Below are positions 8,280-17,432 of a stretch of DNA of 64,000 bases, one piece after another. The stretch is from NCBI GenBank assembly GCA_017405965.1, contig JAFQZK010000026.1, forward strand, positions 24,433 to 88,432. Direction: 5' to 3'. A model generated the notes under the pieces. The model worked only from the letters and a program-made list of their open reading frames with translations, did no database searches and was not told the DNA's origin. The DNA comes from Muribaculaceae bacterium. GTDB lineage: Bacteria > Bacteroidota > Bacteroidia > Bacteroidales > Muribaculaceae. How positions within the stretch are numbered: the first letter of the stretch is position 1; each line of letters starts with the position of its first letter. The position numbers and the translations under genes were made by a program.

Positions 8280-10556
8280 ATGATGAAATCATTCAAAACC
8301 ATTTTGATAGCGGCGATAGTCACCCTGGCGACATTCGTTCAGTGTGCAGCCCAGTCCGGGGATGCAATCACCATGACGAGTCCCGACGGCAATCTGGTCA
8401 TGAAGTTTGCTTTGACCGACGGTGTTCCCACCTATTCGCTGGATTTCGGCGGTCAGGCGGTCATCCTGCCTTCATGCTTAGGCTTCGAACTCAAGGGCGG
8501 CCGACAGTTAACTCATGGCTTTGTCTTTGACGGCCAGCAGAGGTCATCGTTTGACGAGACGTGGGAACCGGTTTGGGGCGAGGAAGCCTCCATCCGCAAC
8601 CATTACAACGAGCTGCTGGTGAAGCTGCAACAACCATCTGCCCAAGATGGAGAAAAGCCTGTTGTCATGCACGTGCGCTTCCGCTTATATGATGACGGCA
8701 TGGGATTCCGCTACGAGTTTCCCATGGAGAATGCGTTGACCTATTTCATGATCCAGGAAGAATTGACGCAGTTTTCACTCACGGGCGACCACATCGCCTG
8801 GTGGATTCCCGGCGACTATTCCACCCAGGAATTCAGACCCACCCGTTCCCGACTGTCGCAAGTGCGGGAACTGACCCCGAAGGCCCGCACGGGCTGCGGA
8901 TGGCCCAATACGGCATTCTCGCCAACAGGCGTCCAGACAGCCTTGCAGATGAAGACCGACGAGGGCCTCTACATCAACATCCACGAGGCCGCTGTGCTGG
9001 ACTACCCCACGACCAACCTTGACTTGGATGATAAGAACTTCGTGCTGCGCACCTGGCTCACCCCCGATGCCGAGGGTGTGAAAGGCCGCATGCAGGCTCC
9101 CTGCAAGACGCCATGGCGCTCGATCATGGTGTGCCGCAGCGCCACCGATGTCCTGGCTTCCCGTCTCATCTTGAACCTCAATGAGCCCTGCGCCATCAAA
9201 GACGTGTCGTGGATCCACCCCACCAAGTATATGGGTGTGTGGTGGGAAATGATCAGCGGCAAGAGCCAGTGGTCGTACACCAACGACTACCCCTCGGTGC
9301 AATTGGGCAAGACCGATTATGCACACTCCACTCCTCACGGCAAGCACGGTGCCAACAACGAGAATGTGCGCCGCTACATTGACTTTGCCGCCGAGAACGA
9401 CTTTGATGCCCTCCTCATCGAGGGTTGGAACGAAGGATGGGAAGACTGGTACGGCAAACAGAAGGATTTCGTCTTTGACTTCATCACCCCCTACCCCGAC
9501 TTTGACCTGCCCGCCCTCAACGCCTATGCCCACCAGAAGGGCATCCGCCTCATCATGCACCACGAGAGTTCTTCATCGACAGTCAACTATGAGCGCTGGA
9601 TGGAAAAGGCGTACAACCTGATGAACCAATATGGCTATGACGCAGTCAAGAGCGGCTACGTGGGCAAGATCATCCCCTATGGCGAGTACCACTACAGCCA
9701 ACCCCTGATCAACCACTACCACTATGCCATCACCGAGGCTGCCAAGCACCACATCATGGTCAATGCCCACGAGGCCGTGCGTCCCACGGGCCTGTGCCGC
9801 ACCTGGCCCAACATGATCGGCAACGAGAGCGCGATGGGCAACGAGTTCCGCCAAGGCATTGACCCAGGCCAAACTGCAGTTTATCCCTTCACCCGCCTGC
9901 AGGGCGGACCGATGGACTTCACACCCGGCATCTTCGAAATGGATCTGGAGAAAGTCAGCGGCTGGGCCGACAAAATGCGTCACACCATCTGCAACCAGTT
10001 GGGACTCTATGTCACCTTCTACTCGCCCCTGCAGATGGCAGCCGACCTTCCCGAGAACTATGCCCGCTTCATGGACGCTTTCCAGTTCATCAAGAATGTG
10101 GCAGTGGACTGGGACAGGAGCATCTATATCATGGCTGAGCCTGGAGAATATATGGTCACGGCACGCCATCCCAAGCTGTCCACCGTCAACAAAGCTGCCG
10201 AGGGAGTCGCCAAACTGCCCGACGGCAAGAAAGACATGGTGAGCGGAGCAGCCAAGTTCATCTATGCCCTTCCCGACAATGCCACCGCCGCCGACCTCAA
10301 CGGCGCCAAGGCTCACGATGTGTGGTACGTTGGAGGAATCAATGACGACCATGCCCGCGAGGTGTCTTTCAAGCTCGACTTCCTGAAGCCAGGCGTGAAG
10401 TATGAGGCCACCATCTATGCCGACGCCAAGGACGCCGACTACGAGAACAACCCGCAGGCCTATACCATCACCCACAAGAAGGTGACCGCCAAGACGCTCA
10501 TGAAAATCCGTATGGCACGAGCCGGAGGCTTCGGCATCACCATCCGCGAGTTGTAA
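8280..10556 (+). CDS. SusB-like inverting alpha-glucosidase, glycoside hydrolase family 97
   Basis: A secreted 758-residue protein: signal peptide (residues 1-25, ending near CAAQS), N-terminal beta-sandwich, central TIM barrel and C-terminal beta domain. The acidic residues expected from SusB are present with the same spacing: Glu429 in MHHESSS, Glu498 in NAHEAVRPTG, Glu516 in GNESAMG and Glu522 in GNEF, corresponding to SusB Glu439, 508, 526 and 532. This points to the calcium-dependent inverting type acting on alpha-glucosides rather than the retaining alpha-galactosidase type. No SusC/SusD pair is adjacent. ATG codons at 8280 and 8283 are both possible starts. Confidence 0.93.
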   Translation: MMKSFKTILIAAIVTLATFVQCAAQSGDAITMTSPDGNLVMKFALTDGVPTYSLDFGGQAVILPSCLGFELKGGRQLTHGFVFDGQQRSSFDETWEPVWGEEASIRNHYNELLVKLQQPSAQDGEKPVVMHVRFRLYDDGMGFRYEFPMENALTYFMIQEELTQFSLTGDHIAWWIPGDYSTQEFRPTRSRLSQVRELTPKARTGCGWPNTAFSPTGVQTALQMKTDEGLYINIHEAAVLDYPTTNLDLDDKNFVLRTWLTPDAEGVKGRMQAPCKTPWRSIMVCRSATDVLASRLILNLNEPCAIKDVSWIHPTKYMGVWWEMISGKSQWSYTNDYPSVQLGKTDYAHSTPHGKHGANNENVRRYIDFAAENDFDALLIEGWNEGWEDWYGKQKDFVFDFITPYPDFDLPALNAYAHQKGIRLIMHHESSSSTVNYERWMEKAYNLMNQYGYDAVKSGYVGKIIPYGEYHYSQPLINHYHYAITEAAKHHIMVNAHEAVRPTGLCRTWPNMIGNESAMGNEFRQGIDPGQTAVYPFTRLQGGPMDFTPGIFEMDLEKVSGWADKMRHTICNQLGLYVTFYSPLQMAADLPENYARFMDAFQFIKNVAVDWDRSIYIMAEPGEYMVTARHPKLSTVNKAAEGVAKLPDGKKDMVSGAAKFIYALPDNATAADLNGAKAHDVWYVGGINDDHAREVSFKLDFLKPGVKYEATIYADAKDADYENNPQAYTITHKKVTAKTLMKIRMARAGGFGITIREL

Positions 10557-10609
10557 CCACCCAACACAGGAAATGAAGACATAGTTTATCCACTTTAATA
10601 CGATTCATT

Positions 10610-11011
10610 ATGAAAAAGCTGACATTCTTATTGATTGCGTTATTGACCGTCTTGACTATCAATGCACAGCAAAAAGGCTACGTGTGCACCGGCGATCATG
10701 TGAACATTCGCACTGGAGCCGGAGTCAAATACAGCGTCATGGATGAGGAAACCGGGCACAAGCGCCAGTTGTCAAAAGGCGACGTTGTGTTAGATTGTGG
10801 ACAGAAGAAGAATGGCTTTTGCCTTATCAACGGGCCATTAGCATGGGGCGGTGACGAGAGAGACGGTTGGGTTTCACAACAATTTCTGCGCCCTGTCACG
10901 ATATGCCCCACGTGCGATGGGACAAAACAGGAAAACATAGCCAAGGAAGAAATCGACCTGGTCACTTGCACCAAGTGCAAAGGCAAAGGCTACATAGAAT
11001 CACGTCATTAA
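10610..11011 (+). CDS. Secreted SH3b-domain protein with C-terminal zinc-ribbon-like motif
   Basis: The 133-residue product has a signal peptide (about 1-20, ending NAQ), an SH3b-type domain (GDHVNIRTGAGVKYSV through GWVSQQFLRP), and then two CxxC pairs, CPTCDGT and CTKCKGKGY, that resemble one half of the DnaJ zinc-finger. SH3b domains usually bind peptidoglycan or other surface ligands. The pairing of SH3b with a DnaJ-like cysteine module in a secreted protein is unusual; whether it binds metal is unknown. It ends at a clear terminator. Confidence 0.8.
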   Translation: MKKLTFLLIALLTVLTINAQQKGYVCTGDHVNIRTGAGVKYSVMDEETGHKRQLSKGDVVLDCGQKKNGFCLINGPLAWGGDERDGWVSQQFLRPVTICPTCDGTKQENIAKEEIDLVTCTKCKGKGYIESRH

Positions 11012-11029
11012 AGTGAATAATGAAAAATG

Positions 11030-11060
11030 AAAGCGAGGCCAGAACGGCTTCGCTTTTTTA
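11030..11060 (+). terminator. Terminator of the SH3b gene
   Basis: AAAGCGAGGCC pairs with GGCTTCGCTTT across a 5-base loop and is followed by a T-run, about 20 bases after the stop codon. Confidence 0.8.
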
Positions 11061-11064
11061 GTGC

Positions 11065-11166
11065 TCATGTCCAAAACCCGTTGATCTTGTTCACGCCAGC
11101 GGTGTTAACCTGGTGGTCGTCATTTACATCGACAATATTAATCACGTTGTCACCGTTGATATCGTC
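11065..11166 (-). pseudogene. Relic dockerin-like module
   Basis: On the - strand the frame reads DDINGDNVINIVDVND before a TGA at 11065-11067. This matches the calcium-binding loop GDVNGDGVVNISDVT found at the C-termini of the proteins ending at 49480, 58355 and 60452. Upstream sequence gives no continuing protein, so this is the leftover end of a lost dockerin-bearing gene. Confidence 0.6.
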
Positions 11167-11294
11167 GATTATATATTATCAACACTTCGTGAAATAATGA
11201 TGTGAGTGGCAGGGTGTCGTTGAAGTGTGAAATTTTTTTCATTTGAGAATTACAGAAAACAGTTATTTTATACGCTCAACAACATAAAAAATTG

Positions 11295-11302
11295 TATATT
11301 TG
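11295..11302 (+). promoter_or_regulatory. -7 box before the C10 peptidase locus
   Basis: TATATTTG followed by C fits the TAnnTTTG consensus and lies 22 bases before the ATG at 11325, which supports that ATG as the ancestral start of the interrupted peptidase gene. Confidence 0.55.
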
Positions 11303-11324
11303 CACAGCTAAACTTAATAATCAT

Positions 11325-11474
11325 ATGAAAAGAACATCTCTACTATTCATCGCCATGCTGGCTGCATTGATGATGACAGCCACGCAGTTCACACAGAATC
11401 AGGCAAAACATGTCGCAGAACAGTTTGTGAAACAAAAGGTCGGCTAAAATGCCGCAATCAGGGAAATTCAATCG
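11325..11474 (+). pseudogene. Detached signal-peptide segment of the C10 peptidase
   Basis: From the ATG at 11325 the frame encodes a signal peptide and the first propeptide residues (MKRTSLLFIAMLAALMM, later AEQFVKQKVG), then meets TAA at 11445-11447. The next codons, in the same frame, read NAAIREIQSLPINQARLS and run into the large ORF at 11475. A single nonsense change (for example CAA to TAA) therefore separates the export signal from the enzyme. Confidence 0.8.
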
Positions 11475-14400
11475 TTGCCCATCAATCAAGCAAGGTTATC
11501 GGCAGCGAGCAACGACGGCGAGGTGGCGGCCTATGCCGTAAACCTGGGCAATAATGACGGCTTTGTGTTGGTCATTGGCAATGACCAGAGCAACGACATC
11601 CTGGGCTATTGCGACCACGGCACTTTCAACGAGCAGCAGATGCCGCCCAACATGCGCTCGTGGCTTGAAAGTTACATGGCCAGCGCCACTGCCGTTAAGG
11701 ATGTAAATACCTCTCATGTCCTTCGCTCGGCACCGGGAGTCCCGACCAAGACTCCCATCGCGCCCTTGCTCAAGTGCCAGTGGAACCAAGACGCACCCTA
11801 CAATGACCAGTGCCCCGTGATTGACGGCCAGCATTGTGCCACAGGTTGCACCAACACGGCAATGGCCCAGGTGATGTTCTATCACAAGTGGCCCGCGGGC
11901 ACTACTGCCACGATCCCCGGCTATACCCCCGTCAACAGTGGAGGCACCCAATACCCCACACTGCCGGCCCTTGAGCCCACGACCTTTGACTGGAGCAAGA
12001 TGTATCCCACCTACACAAATGGCGAAGACGGCACCGAGGTGGCCCGCTTGTTTAAATATCTGGGCACGGCATCACTCACCAATTACGGTAAAGAAAGCGG
12101 CGCATCGGGCTATAATGCACTGCTGGGCATCATCAAGTATTTTGATTACGATGCCAGTGCCAGTACCGTGTGGCGCCGCCAGCGCAGCTACAACGAGTGG
12201 ATCGATATGCTCTATGCCGAGCTCCAGGCCAAGCGCCCGGTGATGTTCAGCGGCACCACGCCTGATGGAGCACACTCGTTTGTCGTTGACGGATATATGG
12301 AGGAAGACATCTTCCATGTAAACTGGGGATGGGGCGGCTATAGCGACGGCTATTACAAAGTGCTGCTCATGGATCCTAACGAGCAGGGCATCGGTGGCAG
12401 CCCAAACAACGACAACTACTCCATGGACCAAGTCGCATTCTTTGGAGTTAAGCCCAATGAGGGTGGGACGGCAACGCCCTCCAGGCTGGCGGTACTGAAC
12501 AACTGGCTGCTCTATGATGCTCAAGGCAATTACACCTATGACACGCAAGGCATGGAAAGCACCAGTCCCTTCTTCGAGAATGAAGGCTATCTTGTCTATG
12601 CGGTGATAGACTGCCATTCTTTTAATCCAGTAACAGACGAGTTTGACCTCGGATGCCGGCTTGTGAAAGATGACGGCAGTGTGACAAGGGATTATCCTTG
12701 GGATGTTTCGGTCAATTTCATTCCCAATACCAGATGTGATGACCTTAAAAAGGATATGCACATCAATCCCATTGCCGACCCCGGATTAACCGACGGTGAC
12801 TACAAGATGTATTTCATCAGCAAGCTGAAGACCTCCGACACGTGGCAGGTGGATGAGAGCAGTGACAATCATTACATGCTGATTCATCTGGACCATGCCA
12901 ACAACAAGCTCACAGCCAAGGCTGTGTCTAACGAGGCCAAACTGAGTGTAGAGCAGGTGAAAGTCGGAACCACGACGCCCACTGTGGGAAAACCATGCGA
13001 AATGATGGTCACCGTGAAGAACGATGGACCCGTTGCCTATCACGGTGACTTGGGCGTCAGCCAAGATGAAGGATGGCTGGACGCCATAGGCTGTGACTTG
13101 GAGCCGGGAGAAAGCATCGACGTCAGCCTCTCGTTCAAGCCCAAGAAGGCCGGTGACATGAAGTACTACGTGCAAGACAACCGAAACATCATTCTGTACA
13201 CTGGAACCATGACCATTGCCGAGAACAATCAGAGCAGCAACTGCGACCTCACCATTACTCACCAGGTCACCAATGCCGAGGGCACCGAGATTGCCGCTCC
13301 CAAGGCAAAGCTTGACCTCACTGTCACCAACAACAGCGACCATGATTACTATGGCGCAATCTACGTCTTCTGCTTTAGTTACACAGGTGACGAGGCCGAA
13401 GTGGAACATGTATCCTCGCCCGAGACTATCCCGGCCCACCAAACTGTGGTTCTGCACCGCGAGTCGCCCGATCTCGCTGAAGGCGAAACCTACCGCTTCT
13501 CCACCATGTATATCAAAAATGGAGCCCAGATAGAACAAGACATACCAGAGGTTTACTACACAGCAGTACCTTTCTACTATACCTACGATGCCGTGGGCAA
13601 CGAAAGCACCAAACGTGCAACTGCCACTTTGCAGCCCGACGCAACGGAGTGTGCTATCGACGTGAGTGTAGCTCCCGAGGTGACAAGCGTCATCACAAGC
13701 GCCAATCCCAATCTGATCATCTTTGCGTCGAATGACAGCCCCCTCACGGGCGACAACATCGTCAAGGACCTGCAGGCACAGAACATCAAGCTCATCGACG
13801 GGTATCCATTCTACACGCCAATCGATTTCAAGGCTCAGCACATCAGCTACACACGTACTCCCGAGCGATACTATGACATCAAGAACGACAAGGGATGGAC
13901 CACTTTGACCCTCCCGTTTGCCGCGACAAGTTGCCACGCAACAATCAACGGAGTTGACACGCCGCTCAGATGGTACACCGACAACACCGATGGCGAGTTG
14001 ATGGTTGTTACTTTTAAGTATGAAAACGGCAGCAAACTGTTCTTTGGCTTTCCTGAAGCCACTTTGAACGCTTTCTATCCTTATCTGCTGGGCGTCCCGT
14101 CAACATTGGATGAAAGCAGGTCGCTCTTGAATGTCCCCATAACATTCAGCGCCGACAATGTAGACATGACTTTCAATAGCGCGGCCATTACCGGACTGGA
14201 ATATAAGATGAAAGGCACCTTGTCGCCCATCAAGGAAGAGAAGGGCATTTATGTCCTCAATAGCGATGGATCGGCCTTCGTGCTCGGCACCCACTCGGTG
14301 AACCCCTCCCACGCCTTCTGTGTGCCCATAGGTTCACCGAACCCCGCCGACCGGTTGACGATTAAACTCACCTTTGACGCGCCGACAGGCATCAGCGAGA

Positions 14401-14519
14401 TTTTTGACAATGAGGCCAACGACCTGCAAGGTCCTTACTACAACATCAATGGACAGCGCGTGTCCAGGCCTGGTAAGGGCATCTACATTGTCAACGGAAA
14501 AAAGGTCTTATTTAAGTAA
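11475..14519 (+). CDS. C10 (streptopain-like) cysteine peptidase, separated from its signal peptide
   Basis: The 1014-residue frame starts inside the propeptide. The catalytic Cys is residue 125 in HCATGCTNTAMAQ and the His is residue 267 in GAHSFVVDG, followed by VNWGWGG; these are the streptopain signatures. After the peptidase come CARDB-like beta domains (about residues 500-720) and a C-terminal YYNINGQRVSRPGKGIYIVN-type tail common on exported Bacteroidales proteins. Family members are secreted proteases active on host or dietary protein. With the in-frame TAA upstream, this copy would lack export unless the stop is read through or is a sequencing error. ATG-initiated expression from 11475 is possible but would give a cytosolic protein. 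Confidence 0.85.
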   Translation: MPINQARLSAASNDGEVAAYAVNLGNNDGFVLVIGNDQSNDILGYCDHGTFNEQQMPPNMRSWLESYMASATAVKDVNTSHVLRSAPGVPTKTPIAPLLKCQWNQDAPYNDQCPVIDGQHCATGCTNTAMAQVMFYHKWPAGTTATIPGYTPVNSGGTQYPTLPALEPTTFDWSKMYPTYTNGEDGTEVARLFKYLGTASLTNYGKESGASGYNALLGIIKYFDYDASASTVWRRQRSYNEWIDMLYAELQAKRPVMFSGTTPDGAHSFVVDGYMEEDIFHVNWGWGGYSDGYYKVLLMDPNEQGIGGSPNNDNYSMDQVAFFGVKPNEGGTATPSRLAVLNNWLLYDAQGNYTYDTQGMESTSPFFENEGYLVYAVIDCHSFNPVTDEFDLGCRLVKDDGSVTRDYPWDVSVNFIPNTRCDDLKKDMHINPIADPGLTDGDYKMYFISKLKTSDTWQVDESSDNHYMLIHLDHANNKLTAKAVSNEAKLSVEQVKVGTTTPTVGKPCEMMVTVKNDGPVAYHGDLGVSQDEGWLDAIGCDLEPGESIDVSLSFKPKKAGDMKYYVQDNRNIILYTGTMTIAENNQSSNCDLTITHQVTNAEGTEIAAPKAKLDLTVTNNSDHDYYGAIYVFCFSYTGDEAEVEHVSSPETIPAHQTVVLHRESPDLAEGETYRFSTMYIKNGAQIEQDIPEVYYTAVPFYYTYDAVGNESTKRATATLQPDATECAIDVSVAPEVTSVITSANPNLIIFASNDSPLTGDNIVKDLQAQNIKLIDGYPFYTPIDFKAQHISYTRTPERYYDIKNDKGWTTLTLPFAATSCHATINGVDTPLRWYTDNTDGELMVVTFKYENGSKLFFGFPEATLNAFYPYLLGVPSTLDESRSLLNVPITFSADNVDMTFNSAAITGLEYKMKGTLSPIKEEKGIYVLNSDGSAFVLGTHSVNPSHAFCVPIGSPNPADRLTIKLTFDAPTGISEIFDNEANDLQGPYYNINGQRVSRPGKGIYIVNGKKVLFK

Positions 14520-14547
14520 TCAACAGATATAATATATGCCATTATGG

Positions 14548-14576
14548 AGTGCGCTGCGTTTTCTTCGTGGCGCACT
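14548..14576 (+). terminator. Stem-loop after the C10 peptidase gene
   Basis: AGTGCGC and GCGCACT pair around a 15-base loop 28 bases after the stop codon; a TTCTCTT stretch follows. Confidence 0.55.
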
Positions 14577-14646
14577 TCTCTTATAACCAGAACCTGGGCT
14601 CACCGGGGTAAAGGTGAGGGCCGTAGTTCATATCACCAAAGAACAG

Positions 14647-14676
14647 GAAAGGCAGGATCGTGCGACCCTGCCTTTC
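14647..14676 (-). terminator. Stem-loop between convergent C10 and C69 genes
   Basis: GAAAGGCAGG pairs perfectly with CCTGCCTTTC across a 10-base loop, 23 bases past the end of the C69 gene; it could serve either strand. Confidence 0.6.
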
Positions 14677-14698
14677 TTCTGCTATAATTCTCCCGTGT

Positions 14699-16351
14699 TT
14701 ACAGCGACTTGATGTCTTCAGAGCTTTCGGGCATCTGGTAACGGGTGCCGGTGTCCTTGCTGATCTGTTCACGGTACTGCTGGTCATAGCCCGGTGTAGT
14801 AAAGCGTCCGGGAACGACGACGCCATTCTCGGATGGCTTCATGATCTGGTCGTTGTGCTTCACGGCTATGAGGCGGAAAAGTTTGTCCCAACGCTGCATC
14901 ATCCGGGCGGTGTAGGCGGCACTCTTGCTGGTGAGGTAGCTGACGCGCTCACGCTTGGTGAGAGGCTCGATGTCTTTCAACACCTGGGCCTGATCGGCAG
15001 CGTAGAAGTCCTCCAACTCCTGCTGCGCCTCACGCAGGTCGCCAATCATGACGCTGTAGCGCGGATAAATCATGTTGGCCACCAGATTGTTCAGCCAGAA
15101 AGCGCTGTGCTCGCTGAATTCGTTGTTCACGTTGTTCTCACGGCGGAAGGCTTCGGGCACCTCATTCACGCAGCAATACACAGGCACGTAGGCTATCATG
15201 TTGGCATCGTCGCAATTGAAGTACATGACGCCACCCACCTCGTCGGGCAGCCAGCTGCGAAGATGTGACACCAGCGTGAAACCCGACTGTGGGGTGCCGA
15301 TGGCACGCTCGCGGAAGTAGTTCTTTCCATCCACTTCCCAATTCATGGGCATCGGGCGGTAAGGAGAACTCCAAGGGCCTGCACTCATGTCGGCCGTCAT
15401 GTCGAGCGGTGTGCCCTCGTAATGGTCGCGCATGTCATTCATGATGTCACGCACCGTCAGCTTGCGGTCTGGCTTGATATAGAGCGGCAGATGGTCGCAC
15501 ACGTCATGCTGGCCGTTGATATAGGGCAGGTACTTGTCCATCTCGGCCTGGTTGTAGTGGTGGCGGAAGAAACTCCACACACGGGCATCGGAATAGCGCA
15601 CCTTGGAGAAAGAAATCGGGCAATAGGCATCGCGGAAGCTGAAATCCGCATCCTTGCCACTGAAATAGCCTTTCTCGCGTGCAAAGGAAATCACGTCCTT
15701 GGAATACAGGCAGTTCTTGGGGTCCTTCAACGGAAACTGGCGAATGCGGGAGAGATTGGCATGGGCGCAGATGCAGTCGTCAGGGATGCGGACGGCTACC
15801 CAAACGGCACCTTTAACACCCGGACCCTTGCCTATGATTTCGAGAATCCAAGCCTCGTTCTTGTCGCACACGGTAATCGTCTCGCCCGTGCTTGAGTAAC
15901 CATACTCTTGCACGAGGTCGGTCATGATGATGATGGCCTCACGTGCCGTGGCAGCACGCTCCAGTCCCAGGTGCATCATGCTGAAATAGTCGAGCCATCC
16001 TTCAGGGTTCTGCAACTCCAGGCGGCCATCGAAGGTGGTTTCCACGATGCTCACCTGCTTCTCATTGATAAAGCCGATGACGTCATAGGTATATTCCACT
16101 TGAGGTATATAACCTCTCACAGGTCCCCTGCCCCACTCACGGATGGCAATCTTCTCGTCTTTGTCGTGTTTGCCGCCAGGCGTGCGCGACAGGGAGCCGG
16201 CAAAGCCATAGCCGTCACAATTATAGGTACAAATCACCGAGCCATCTGCCGAGGCCGCCTTACCAACGATAAGGTTGGTACATGCCCTTGACGGAGCGAC
16301 TGCCAGCACCAACATCGCCACGAGGGAAAAGATAAATCGTTTTGTATTCAT
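14699..16351 (-). CDS. Secreted C69-family dipeptidase
   Basis: A 550-residue Ntn-hydrolase. The signal peptide ends just before ACTNLIVGKAASADGS; in family C69 the Cys at the new N-terminus is the nucleophile and the SADGS segment forms part of the active site. Family members act as dipeptidases or acylaminoacyl amidases. A -7 box lies about 25 bases upstream. A paralogue with the same motif and length is at 47138-48820; the two share long similar stretches but are clearly different in sequence. Confidence 0.9.
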   Translation of the reverse strand: MNTKRFIFSLVAMLVLAVAPSRACTNLIVGKAASADGSVICTYNCDGYGFAGSLSRTPGGKHDKDEKIAIREWGRGPVRGYIPQVEYTYDVIGFINEKQVSIVETTFDGRLELQNPEGWLDYFSMMHLGLERAATAREAIIIMTDLVQEYGYSSTGETITVCDKNEAWILEIIGKGPGVKGAVWVAVRIPDDCICAHANLSRIRQFPLKDPKNCLYSKDVISFAREKGYFSGKDADFSFRDAYCPISFSKVRYSDARVWSFFRHHYNQAEMDKYLPYINGQHDVCDHLPLYIKPDRKLTVRDIMNDMRDHYEGTPLDMTADMSAGPWSSPYRPMPMNWEVDGKNYFRERAIGTPQSGFTLVSHLRSWLPDEVGGVMYFNCDDANMIAYVPVYCCVNEVPEAFRRENNVNNEFSEHSAFWLNNLVANMIYPRYSVMIGDLREAQQELEDFYAADQAQVLKDIEPLTKRERVSYLTSKSAAYTARMMQRWDKLFRLIAVKHNDQIMKPSENGVVVPGRFTTPGYDQQYREQISKDTGTRYQMPESSEDIKSL

Positions 16352-16375
16352 ATGATGTCTTTTTTTCTATAGGGG

Positions 16376-16383
16376 CAAAGATA
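16376..16383 (-). promoter_or_regulatory. -7 box of the C69 dipeptidase gene
   Basis: On the - strand TATCTTTG followed by CC lies 24 bases before the start codon at 16351. Confidence 0.55.
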
Positions 16384-16446
16384 GGGATTATTTCGCTAAA
16401 CACTTTATTTTCCTTTCTTTTTGGTTGAAAATGGCAGGATTAAAGC

Positions 16447-16490
16447 CAATCGGGCGAGCCCGTTTGCATTCAGCTTGCACAAGTTTTCCT
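16447..16490. repeat. REP-like palindromic element, degenerate copy
   Basis: Contains CCAATCGGGCGAGCCCG followed by TTCAGCTTGCACAAGTTTTCC, related to the elements at 17213-17283, 17376-17432 and in the 78-bp repeat. It is followed at about 16520-16555 by a hairpin (CGGTTGATTT with AAATCAACCG) that recurs in variant form near 23660-23695. Confidence 0.5.
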
Positions 16491-16572
16491 TATTATCGTC
16501 AGTTCATAAAGAAAAAGCGGTTGATTTGCCGCAAAGGTAAATCAACCGATTAGACATTGAAAAGACGCTGCG

Positions 16573-16740
16573 ATAAATTGGAATATATCCGATTGATGGC
16601 TTCGCCTTGGCATAGTGAAAACAAGTTTTCCCTCTGCTCTCGGCTCGCACATAAATTGGAATTCATCCGATTGATGGCTTCACCTTGGCATAGTGAAAAC
16701 AAGTTTTCCCTCTGCTCTCGGCTCGCACATAAATTGGAAT
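16573..16740. repeat. 78-bp tandem repeat, two copies plus a 12-base stub
   Basis: ATAAATTGGAAT recurs at 16573, 16651 and 16729, exactly 78 bases apart, and the two full units differ at only a few positions. Each unit includes GAAAACAAGTTTTC, a palindrome, and the CTCGGCTCGCAC ending typical of the REP-like elements nearby. An open frame through it is a by-product of the repeat. Confidence 0.9.
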
Positions 16741-16755
16741 TTACTTAATTCGTGA

Positions 16756-17190
16756 TCAGTTTGTATAACCTGTTTTCCAATACTTTGCCCACTCTTGGTT
16801 TACATCTTCTCCCTCTTGTATATCTACTTCTTCTAATTGTTCAAATTGTTCATCCCTAGGTATTTGATATTCAATAACTTCAAATGTTTCATCAGTAGAG
16901 AAAAGAAATGAAAGAGGCTTAAGAGAAAGCAGATATGCAACTACAAGCAGAAGTAAAGAAATAAGGAACTTACGCCATTGCTTTCTTGACAATAGCCCAA
17001 CCCAAGATGTTAGTAAGGCTATAATCGTCAGAATTAACACAACAAACAACATCAAAAATAGAAATAAAACTAAAATCTTCCCATTCCATTCGACAGCCCA
17101 AAGCAATTTCTTTAAGCCTGCGCCCACAAATGAATACAATGCTAATAGACAGGGTAATACCCACCAGTATTTTGTAACGATACGTTTCAT
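16756..17190 (-). CDS. Hypothetical membrane protein
   Basis: A 144-residue protein not recognised as a known family. Three hydrophobic segments are visible: about residues 10-30, 38-65 and 74-98. They are followed by an acidic C-terminal tail rich in Glu and Gln (FEVIEYQIPRDEQFEQLEE). The sequence is more AT-rich than the metabolic genes around it and is bracketed by palindromic repeats on both sides, which suggests an acquired cassette. Confidence 0.65.
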   Translation of the reverse strand: MKRIVTKYWWVLPCLLALYSFVGAGLKKLLWAVEWNGKILVLFLFLMLFVVLILTIIALLTSWVGLLSRKQWRKFLISLLLLVVAYLLSLKPLSFLFSTDETFEVIEYQIPRDEQFEQLEEVDIQEGEDVNQEWAKYWKTGYTN

Positions 17191-17212
17191 TATCTATTCT
17201 GCTAAATTCCAT

Positions 17213-17283
17213 TTCATGGCATTTAGGGCTTCGCCTCAGCATAGCTCAAGTATACTTGGCTCTGACTTCGGCCTACACCTAAA
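17213..17283. repeat. REP-like palindromic element
   Basis: Reads GGGCTTCGCCTCAGCATAGC, then a short hairpin centred on CAAGTATACTTG, then CTCTGACTTCGGCCTACACC. It follows the pattern of the other elements in this stretch: GC-rich start, central palindrome, and an ending like TCGGCTTGCA. Confidence 0.55.
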
Positions 17284-17375
17284 TTCCGATTTATCTTTCA
17301 GTAAACACAGGCAAAGATAGCGAAATTTTCGCTATGCACTACTATTTCCCATATTCTTTTGGTGATTTAGATAAA

Positions 17376-17432
17376 TCGTTCTCGCTCGGCAATGCTCAAA
17401 CTTGTTTGGCATTGCATTCGGCTTGCAAGATT
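17376..17432. repeat. REP-like palindromic element, clear hairpin
   Basis: TCTCGCTCGG, then GCAATGCTCAAAC paired with TTTGGCATTGC, then ATTCGGCTTGCA. This is the best-preserved palindrome of the local family. The rest of 17284-17620 holds AT-rich spacer and a small hairpin at about 17484 (GGGC..GCCC) before the AAA ATPase gene. Confidence 0.6.

Noticed and set aside
16557-16748. 62-codon frame across the 78-bp tandem repeat
   Set aside because: It simply translates the repeat unit twice and has no independent coding features.
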